7,770 nt of DNA, from the NCBI GenBank assembly GCA_023818555.1, contig JAMWCG010000041.1:1-7770 (forward strand). Reading direction: 5' to 3'. The notes below the pieces were generated by a model. It did no database searches. It had not been told where the DNA came from and saw only the letters and a list, made by a program, of their open reading frames with translations. The DNA is from Candidatus Omnitrophota bacterium. Lineage in GTDB: Bacteria > Omnitrophota > Gorgyraeia > DTHP01. A program made the position numbers and the translations under genes. Positions within the stretch are counted from its first letter, which is position 1, and the number at the start of each line of letters is the position of its first letter. Shown piece by piece: positions 1-5,547 of the stretch.

Positions 1-2
1 TC

Positions 3-527
3 TCGGGTAGTTATTATGATTCAGGAAGGCTTAAGAGGTCTGCTTCTGAATTCTCTATTGCCGGGTTAAGCAGTCTTCCTTCAGGAGCTACTGATTGGGA
101 GAGGAAAGTCTGGGAACTTGATGCCCGTTATGACTTTGGTAAAGGTAAAAGACCTTTAGACCCACCGGCTTTTTCGGATAGTAAGGCGTTTGTTAGATTA
201 TCTTATGGAGAGTTTCAAGACGATGTGGTAGGAGCATCTGCAGTAGAAAGGGCGGGAGATTTTGGATTTGTGGAAGGAACTTTAAATCTCACTAAAAAAT
301 TTTATACTGCAGTTCGATATAGTTGGGTAGACTTAGATGGAGATACAACTGCTTCTTTAAACTCCGTTACCGCTAATAAATATGAACGTTATTCTTTAGG
401 CTTAGGCTATCGCTGGTCTGAGAATACAATCCTTAAACTCAGTTATGATTGGAATGATGAATCCGGCCCTTCTACGGAAGAAGTAGATAACGATTTAATC
501 GCGGCAATTATAGCCACCCAGTTTTAA
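3..527 (+). CDS. Outer-membrane beta-barrel (porin-like) protein, 3' end only
   Basis: The reading frame is open from the window edge (first full codon at 3) to a TAA at 525-527, giving 174 C-terminal residues; the true start lies upstream of the window. The sequence shows alternating hydrophobic and polar residues with many aromatics, in short strand-like stretches such as KAFVRLSYGEF, YTAVRYSWVDLDGD, YSLGLGYRWSENT and ILKLSYDWND, separated by Gly/Asp/Ser turns. It ends in ATQF; a terminal Phe is the known BAM recognition signal of outer-membrane barrels. No cysteines are seen. This supports an outer-membrane porin or related barrel and hence a diderm host, but the substrate is unknown and the family cannot be named from the C-terminal part. 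It lies 49 bases upstream of the FeS gene in the same direction and could be co-transcribed with it. A GTG at 225 gives a 100-residue open frame, but it is internal to this longer frame and is not a credible start. Confidence 0.75.
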   Translation, partial: SGSYYDSGRLKRSASEFSIAGLSSLPSGATDWERKVWELDARYDFGKGKRPLDPPAFSDSKAFVRLSYGEFQDDVVGASAVERAGDFGFVEGTLNLTKKFYTAVRYSWVDLDGDTTASLNSVTANKYERYSLGLGYRWSENTILKLSYDWNDESGPSTEEVDNDLIAAIIATQF

Positions 528-555
528 ATTAAGGAGTTTAACTCTAAATTTAAAA
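522..555. repeat. AT-rich nested inverted repeat after the porin stop
   Basis: The outer arms TTTTAAATT (522-530) and AATTTAAAA (547-555) are perfect complements. Inside them GAGTT (534-538) and AACTC (540-544) are also complementary around a single T. Transcribed, this could fold into one AT-rich hairpin, with a 3-nt loop once the innermost pair is opened and a small asymmetric bulge between the stems. The left arm overlaps the stop codon of the porin gene. No T-run follows, so it is not a classic intrinsic terminator. It may be an mRNA processing or stability element, an operator, or chance in AT-rich DNA. Confidence 0.4.
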
Positions 556-576
556 TTAGCAAGGGGAGGTAATTTA

Positions 577-1377
577 ATGGAGGAGAAAATCTTAAGTCGT
601 AAAGAATTTTTAAGACTTGCTGGCTTAGGTGTAGCTACTTTAGCCGTTAGTAGTCTACCCAAAAAAGTATATGCCTATAAAGAGAAAAAGAAAAACCGAA
701 AATTTCGTTTTGTCATGGTCATTGATCTAAGGAGGTGTGTAGGATGCCATTCTTGTTCTATTGCCTGTAAGGTAGAGAACAATGTGCCTCTGGAATTAAA
801 TCGTGATGACCGTAAGATTTTCTGGAATCAGGTCTTCTTTAAAGAAGAAGGTGCATATCCTTATGTAAAAGAAAAAATATTTAACCGACCTTGTTTTCAC
901 TGTGATAATCATCCTTGTGTAAATGTCTGTCCTACAGGTGCTACCTACCACGATGAAGAAAAAGGATTAGTTTTACAGAGGTATGAGCGTTGTATTGGTT
1001 GTCGTTATTGTGCTCTGGCTTGTCCTTATGGAGTAAGATACTTTAACTGGAAAAAACCTGACTATGGAGGAAGAAAAGAAGCTTTAAATCCTGATGTTGA
1101 AACCCGTTACAAAGGAATTATCGAGAAATGCACTTTTTGTATACATCGGCTTGAACGCGTTATCGAAAAGGCAGAGAAAGAGGGGAGAAATATTAAAGAC
1201 GAAGAACTGCATTATCTTCCTGCCTGTGTTCAAACCTGTATGTCCAAGGCAAGACACTTTGGAGACTTGAATGACCCTGAATCTACGGTCTCAAAATTAG
1301 TAAGGTCTGGTCGTGCATACAGATTATTAGAGGATTTGGGCACTGAGCCGAATGTCTATTATTTGAAAGAGGCATAA
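577..1377 (+). CDS. Exported four-cluster ferredoxin subunit of a molybdoenzyme complex (TtrB/PsrB/DmsB-like)
   Basis: This is the electron-transfer subunit of the complex encoded by the next two genes; it should carry electrons between the NrfD-type membrane subunit and the molybdopterin subunit. The 266 residues begin with a Tat-like leader: SRKEFLRLAG at 7-16, a hydrophobic core to about 27, and a VYA cleavage site near 31-33. The motif has RK rather than RR. Sixteen cysteines form four complete [4Fe-4S] sets: C54/C57/C60/C64, C106/C109/C114/C118, C139/C142/C145/C149, and C185/C188 with C217/C221. Length and layout match the DmsB/PsrB/TtrB group. The ATG at 577 has a strong GGGGAGGT Shine-Dalgarno sequence at 563-570 with a 6-nt spacer. 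The next gene follows after a 98-base repeat-bearing spacer, unlike the tight joins further downstream. The family is certain; the specific pathway is not. Confidence 0.93.
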   Translation: MEEKILSRKEFLRLAGLGVATLAVSSLPKKVYAYKEKKKNRKFRFVMVIDLRRCVGCHSCSIACKVENNVPLELNRDDRKIFWNQVFFKEEGAYPYVKEKIFNRPCFHCDNHPCVNVCPTGATYHDEEKGLVLQRYERCIGCRYCALACPYGVRYFNWKKPDYGGRKEALNPDVETRYKGIIEKCTFCIHRLERVIEKAEKEGRNIKDEELHYLPACVQTCMSKARHFGDLNDPESTVSKLVRSGRAYRLLEDLGTEPNVYYLKEA

Positions 1378-1458
1378 ACGCAAAATCGCAAAGAGAAAAT
1401 AATACCGCAAAGGACGCAAAGAATATTTGCGTTTTTGTGAAATTTTTGTTTTTGCGGT
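1378..1458. repeat. CGCAAA repeat cluster with nested inverted copies
   Basis: Directly after the FeS gene stop there are four forward CGCAAA copies (1379-1384, 1387-1392, 1406-1411, 1415-1420) and two inverted TTTGCG copies (1426-1431, 1451-1456). ACGCAAA (1414-1420) pairs with TTTGCGT (1426-1432) across a GAATA loop; with G-U pairs the RNA stem can extend to 1410-1436. ACCGCAAA (1404-1411) pairs with TTTGCGGT (1451-1458) outside it. From memory, CGCAAAG-type intergenic repeats are widespread in several bacterial phyla. The unit fills most of the 98-base gap between two genes of one operon. The T5 run after the inner stem (1432-1436) gives it a weak terminator-like look. Confidence 0.65.
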
Positions 1459-1461
1459 GTC

Positions 1462-1469
1462 AAAGGAGG
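1462..1469 (+). promoter_or_regulatory. Ribosome binding site that fixes the start of the NrfD-type gene
   Basis: AAAGGAGG lies 6 bases before the ATG at 1476. The frame is open further upstream to a GTG at 1437, but that start lies in the CGCAAA repeat region, has no Shine-Dalgarno sequence and would add 13 residues rich in Arg and Cys. The ATG at 1476 is therefore preferred. Confidence 0.8.
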
Positions 1470-1475
1470 CGGGAA

Positions 1476-2786
1476 ATGGTAAGTCTAGAAGAAAAACTTT
1501 TAAATCCGATTAAGACTTTTGGCAAAGGTGGCCGTTTACTTATGGTGGTTCTTCTTTTCTTTATTGCCTTAGGGTTCTCTGCCTGGATTAGGCAACTTAT
1601 CTCTGGACTGTGTGTTACCGGGATGAATAAGCCTGTTCTTTGGGGGGTCTATATTACTAACTTTGTTTTTTTTGTAGGTATAAGCCATGCTGGGACTTTT
1701 ATCTCTGCAATTTTGCGTATCTTACATGCGGAGTGGCGCAGACCACTGACACGCGCAGCAGAAGCCGTAACAGTCTTCAGTCTACCTTTTGCTGCTGTAA
1801 GTATTGTTGCAGATTTAGGCCGGCCTGGCCGGATTCTAAATGTCATTCGATACGCAAGAATTCAATCGCCAATTTTATGGGATGTTACCTGTATCGGTAT
1901 CTACCTATTAAGTAGTGTTATCTTCTTTTATTTAGCCTTGCTTCCTGACATAGCCATTTGTAGAGACAAGTTAACAGATGTCTCTAAATTTAAGAGATGG
2001 CTCTATAGAAAATTATCCTTTGGTTGGCAGGCAATGCCAGAGAAACAGAAGAAGTTAGAAAAAGGTATGGCAGTTTTTTTGACTGTGTTGGTGGTTACTG
2101 TTCATACTGTAGTGGCTTGGATATTTGGTATGACTGTTCAACCGGGTTGGAGAACGACAATTATTGGGCCATACTTTTTAGTGGGAGCAATATTTTCCGG
2201 AGTAGCGACAGTAATTATTATCTCTGCTATTTTAAGAAAACTTTATCACTTAGAAGATATATTAAAGCCCATCCATTTTAATAACTTGGGTAAATTGCTC
2301 TTAGTTCTATCTCTTTTCTGGTTCTACTTTACCTTTACTGAGTATTTATCTGCCTTTTACTGGAATGACCCGATGGAGATGAGTGTGGTGAAGGAGAAGT
2401 TCTTTGGGGATTATGCGAGGCTTTTTTGGTTTATGGTCATCTCTTGTTTTGTCATTCCTTTATTTATCTTAGTCAATCCTAAAACTCGCACCATAACAGG
2501 AACAGTTATTGTCTCTATGTTTGTAAATGTGGGTATGTGGTTAGAAAGATTCTTGGTGATTATTCCCACCCTCTCTCAACCTCGCCTCCCCTACTCTCGT
2601 GGGATATACCATCCAACCTGGGTTGAGTGGTCAATCACTTTAGCATGTTTCTCGGGATTAATCTTACTCTACCTTATCTTTGCCAAATTATTTCCTGTAA
2701 TCTCGATCTGGGAGATGAAAGAAGGAAAAGAAAAGGCAATTCAAGAGGTAACTGAGAGATACAAGAGTTATCATCCGGAGGTGTGA
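1476..2786 (+). CDS. NrfD/PsrC-family quinone-interacting membrane subunit (ActC/QrcD-like, about 10 TM)
   Basis: This is the integral membrane subunit that links the periplasmic FeS and molybdenum subunits to the quinone pool. From the ATG at 1476 it has 436 residues, with about ten hydrophobic segments near residues 20-42, 54-80, 94-112, 128-153, 203-225, 235-262, 275-297, 318-342, 350-370 and 383-410. The stretch from about 53 to 117 (WGVYITNFVF, GISHAGTFISAIL, RAAEAVTVF, then DLGRP) and the end (NVGMWLERFLVIIPTLSQP, then HPTWVEW) resemble, from memory, the long NrfD proteins of alternative complex III (ActC) and the Qrc complex (QrcD). H71, E96 and D113 are polar residues inside helices and are candidates for quinone or proton handling. 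No cofactor ligands are expected in this family. One base separates its stop from the next ATG, and its 3' end carries that gene's GGAGGT, so translation is probably coupled. Whether it moves ions is inference. Confidence 0.9.
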   Translation: MVSLEEKLLNPIKTFGKGGRLLMVVLLFFIALGFSAWIRQLISGLCVTGMNKPVLWGVYITNFVFFVGISHAGTFISAILRILHAEWRRPLTRAAEAVTVFSLPFAAVSIVADLGRPGRILNVIRYARIQSPILWDVTCIGIYLLSSVIFFYLALLPDIAICRDKLTDVSKFKRWLYRKLSFGWQAMPEKQKKLEKGMAVFLTVLVVTVHTVVAWIFGMTVQPGWRTTIIGPYFLVGAIFSGVATVIIISAILRKLYHLEDILKPIHFNNLGKLLLVLSLFWFYFTFTEYLSAFYWNDPMEMSVVKEKFFGDYARLFWFMVISCFVIPLFILVNPKTRTITGTVIVSMFVNVGMWLERFLVIIPTLSQPRLPYSRGIYHPTWVEWSITLACFSGLILLYLIFAKLFPVISIWEMKEGKEKAIQEVTERYKSYHPEV

Positions 2787-2787
2787 G

Positions 2788-5232
2788 ATGAAGTTAACCA
2801 GAAAAGAATTTCTAAAATTAGTCGGGACAACTGCAGGAGTAATTTCCGGAGTAAATCGGTTGAACAAATTTGCTTATGCTACTACTAAAAAATCTAAACC
2901 CAAATTTAAAGAAGAATGGATTTTTTCCTGCTGTAATATGTGTGGAGGTCAATCTGGAATAATGGTGAGAGTAGTGGATGGTAAAGTAGTTAAAATTGAA
3001 CCCAATCCCTATAACCCCAATAATTTTTCCAATATCTCTACAGATTTCTTTGCGAATATTGAAAAAGAGGGGACCTGTATCTGTCCAAAAGGAAATGCTG
3101 GGATTTTAACTCTTTATGATCCTGAGAGGATAAAAAACCCCCTAAAAAGAACTAATCCGAAAAAGGGTATAGCTGTTAATCCCGGATTTGTCGAGATTTC
3201 TTGGGAAGAGGCATATAGTGAGATTGTAAGAAGACTAAAACAATTGCGCGATAATGGTGAGGCGCATAAATTATTGTGGTTTTCTGAGGACCATTCCTTT
3301 ACTCATATCCAGGATGACTTCTGTAAGCTCTTTGGCACACCCAATTATTCTATTCACTCTAATCTCTGCGATACTGCCCGTAAGGCCTCTTTTAAAATGG
3401 TCATGGGTGATGAGCGGCCTCTGATGGATTCTTTCCAATCAAAATATATCTTGCTCTTTGGCTGGAATCCTCTCTCGGCAACAAAGTGGTCATATCTACC
3501 TCGCATCATTACCCGAGCCATTGAGAACGGGGCAAAGTTGGTCGTCGTAGACCCCTATCTTTCTTATACCGCTAATAAAGCCCAGGAATGGATTCCCATT
3601 AGACCAGGAACCGATGGAGCAATGGCTTTAGCTATGGGAAATGTGATTATCCGGGAAAGACTCTATGACGAAACCTTTATTAAAGAATGGACTGTGGGTT
3701 TTGAAGAATATGCTGAATATGTAAAGGATAAGACTCCCGAATGGCAAGAAAAAATTACCTCAGTTCCCGCAAAGACTGTAGAAAGGATTGCTATTGAGTT
3801 TGCCACCACAAAGCCACAGGTTGTTGATGTCTGGTCAGGACCGGGACACCATTCCAATGGAGTTCAGGGAGGTAGGGCAATTGCCCTTTTGGCCGCTTTA
3901 GTGGGAGGTTATGACCGACCGGGAACACTGCTGATTCCGGATAGGAAAGGGAATAAACACATTGAGGTTCATCCGGATGAAACTGCAAAAAAGAATTTAA
4001 AAGAGAAGAGATTTGATGAATTAAAAGATCTGTATCCCTTTGGACATAACTCTGGTGTCTATTGTGAAATCTTCAGCCGTTTAGCCGAAGGAAGAGGTCC
4101 TTATAAACCAAAGATGGCGGTGATTATTTTCCAGAATCCGATGATGTCTGTTCCGGGGACAAAGACTGTTGAGAAAGCCTTGCAGAATTTAGAGTTTGTA
4201 GTGGTCAATGACATATTCTTATCTGAGACCGCATTGATGGCCGATATCGTTATTCCGGGGACCACTTATTTAGAAAGATACGACCTAAATACCCATTGGG
4301 TAACCTGGCCAGTTTTAGGTTTAAGACAGCCAGTAGTAAAACCTCTCTTTGGCCAGCCTACAGAGTATGAGTTTGTCTGTGAGTTAGGTAGACGTTTAGG
4401 TCTAAAAGAAGAAGATGGCAATGCATTCTTCTGGGAGGGGAGAATTTCCGGAGAGCGGATTGAAGATAAGACAAAATGGTATGAAGAATATTTATCCAAG
4501 GAGCTTAAAGAAGGTGAGCCAAAAATAACTTTGGAAGAGTTAAAGAAATTGCCCGGGGCAGTCTGGGTAAGTAAAAAAGGAACAAGGTATGAGAAATATA
4601 AAGATATTATACCTCAAGAAAAGTTAGCAGATACAATTATAGAGGGAAACATTGTCTACTCTAAGAAAAAGGATGGCACAAAGGATAAGCAGATTGGGAT
4701 GCTTAAAGAAGATGGAACTGTTGTAAGGGGATTTTTTACTTCCTCAGGAAAGGTTGAATTCTATAATTCAGATTTAGTTAAAATGAAGGATGCCTGGGGA
4801 AAGCCAGTAAATCCCTTACCTGTATATGAACCACGCAGATGGCAACCGGATAAAGAATATCCTTTCTATCTGATTAACTGGAAAGAAGCCTCTCATACCC
4901 ATACCCGAACACAAAATAATGCCTATCTTATAGAATTAAAAGGTGAAAATCCATTAATGATAAATACCGAAACAGCAAAAAAATTAGGAATTAAAGATGG
5001 AGATTTAGTCTGGGTGGAATCACCTTACGGTAAGGTAAAGGCAAAAGTAAAATTAACTGAAGGAATCCATCCCGAAGTTGTCGGTTTACAGCATGGATTT
5101 GGTCACTGGGGTTTAGGGAAAACTGCCCAAGACAGAGGGACATCCGATGCTATTCTACGGCCTTGTTTGGCTGAGCCCCTATCTGGGCAAGCCCTCCATA
5201 AAGAATGCTGTGTTAAAATATATAGGGCTTAA
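2788..5232 (+). CDS. Molybdopterin oxidoreductase catalytic subunit (DMSO reductase superfamily, Psr/Phs/Ttr/Arr-like)
   Basis: This is the catalytic subunit of the complex, predicted to carry a bis-pyranopterin molybdenum or tungsten centre plus one FeS cluster on the periplasmic side. The 814 residues start with a Tat-like leader (TRKEFLKLVG, 4-13; AYA near 29-31), with RK in place of RR as in the FeS subunit. The FeS motif near 48-105 reads CCNMCGGQSG, then CICPKGNAG after about 40 residues. C49, C52 and C99 fit the C-x2-C-x3-C...CxKG pattern, but the third position is S56; C48 and C97 are extra cysteines. PNYSIHSNLC places C194 as the likely metal ligand, as in the Psr/Phs/Arr-type enzymes. 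LLFGWNP (about 222-228) and VVVDPYLSYTANKA are pterin-binding core motifs. The C-terminal domain (about 695-812) is the dinucleotide-binding barrel. Plausible substrates include polysulfide, thiosulfate, tetrathionate or arsenate; none can be chosen here. The start has GGAGGT at 2777-2782. Confidence 0.92.
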   Translation: MKLTRKEFLKLVGTTAGVISGVNRLNKFAYATTKKSKPKFKEEWIFSCCNMCGGQSGIMVRVVDGKVVKIEPNPYNPNNFSNISTDFFANIEKEGTCICPKGNAGILTLYDPERIKNPLKRTNPKKGIAVNPGFVEISWEEAYSEIVRRLKQLRDNGEAHKLLWFSEDHSFTHIQDDFCKLFGTPNYSIHSNLCDTARKASFKMVMGDERPLMDSFQSKYILLFGWNPLSATKWSYLPRIITRAIENGAKLVVVDPYLSYTANKAQEWIPIRPGTDGAMALAMGNVIIRERLYDETFIKEWTVGFEEYAEYVKDKTPEWQEKITSVPAKTVERIAIEFATTKPQVVDVWSGPGHHSNGVQGGRAIALLAALVGGYDRPGTLLIPDRKGNKHIEVHPDETAKKNLKEKRFDELKDLYPFGHNSGVYCEIFSRLAEGRGPYKPKMAVIIFQNPMMSVPGTKTVEKALQNLEFVVVNDIFLSETALMADIVIPGTTYLERYDLNTHWVTWPVLGLRQPVVKPLFGQPTEYEFVCELGRRLGLKEEDGNAFFWEGRISGERIEDKTKWYEEYLSKELKEGEPKITLEELKKLPGAVWVSKKGTRYEKYKDIIPQEKLADTIIEGNIVYSKKKDGTKDKQIGMLKEDGTVVRGFFTSSGKVEFYNSDLVKMKDAWGKPVNPLPVYEPRRWQPDKEYPFYLINWKEASHTHTRTQNNAYLIELKGENPLMINTETAKKLGIKDGDLVWVESPYGKVKAKVKLTEGIHPEVVGLQHGFGHWGLGKTAQDRGTSDAILRPCLAEPLSGQALHKECCVKIYRA

Positions 5233-5235
5233 AAG

Positions 5236-5547
5236 ATGGATGAGACACTCTTAGAGATAATTGAGTATGAAAAGAGGCTTCAGGAAGAGTTGTCCTTAGC
5301 CAAAAAAGAAGCTGAGGAAATTATTAATCAGGCAAGAAAGAAAGCAAAGGATATGTTAGAAGAAGAAAGAGCAAAATTATCTTTTTTAGACAAGGAATAT
5401 CAAGGAAAATTAGAAGAAGCACTTAGTCAAGAAAAAGAGAGGGTCTTAAAAGAAAAAGAAGAAAAGATTAAAGAGATAGAAAATATCGATCCGAACAGTA
5501 TTGATGAATTGGTTAAATCTGTTATAAGAGAGCTTACCCTTTTATGA
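5236..5547 (+). CDS. ntpF: V/A-type ATPase coiled-coil stalk subunit (F/G/H type)
   Basis: This 103-residue protein is almost entirely charged helix, rich in Glu, Lys and Ala from about 10 to 85 (for example AKKEAEEIINQARKKAKDML), ending in a short hydrophobic helix (SIDELVKSVIRELTLL). That matches the small peripheral-stalk subunit of V/A-type ATPases, called AhaH in archaea, G in Thermus and NtpF in Enterococcus, which pairs with subunit E to brace the head against subunit I. Coiled coils are poor family markers, so much of the call rests on position: it directly precedes subunit I, as in ntpFIKE operons. It starts only 3 bases after the molybdoenzyme stop with a weak AGGG upstream, which suggests re-initiation by ribosomes finishing that gene. 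Its stop overlaps the next start (ATGA at 5544-5547). Confidence 0.82.
   Translation: MDETLLEIIEYEKRLQEELSLAKKEAEEIINQARKKAKDMLEEERAKLSFLDKEYQGKLEEALSQEKERVLKEKEEKIKEIENIDPNSIDELVKSVIRELTLL

Noticed and set aside
225..527. Stand-alone 100-residue protein starting at GTG 225
   Set aside because: The same frame is open to the window edge and codes for beta-strand-like sequence throughout, so this is the end of a longer barrel protein.
551..556. TAAAAT as a -10 box upstream of the FeS gene
   Set aside because: No matching -35 sequence at a suitable distance and the AT-rich context makes such matches common.
1437..1475. GTG start giving a 13-residue N-terminal extension to the NrfD-type protein
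   Set aside because: It falls in the repeat region, lacks a ribosome site, and the ATG at 1476 has a strong AAAGGAGG at good spacing.
1378..1475. CRISPR array in the CGCAAA cluster
   Set aside because: Repeat units are only 6-8 bases with irregular gaps of 2-20 bases and no unique spacers of even length.
1649..1846. Minus-strand open frames opposite the NrfD-type, molybdoenzyme and subunit I genes
   Set aside because: They are short, lack family motifs and ribosome sites, and lie wholly within strongly supported plus-strand genes.
2788..5232. Selenocysteine as metal ligand in the catalytic subunit
   Set aside because: The frame has no internal TGA; the ligand position is an ordinary TGC codon (C194).
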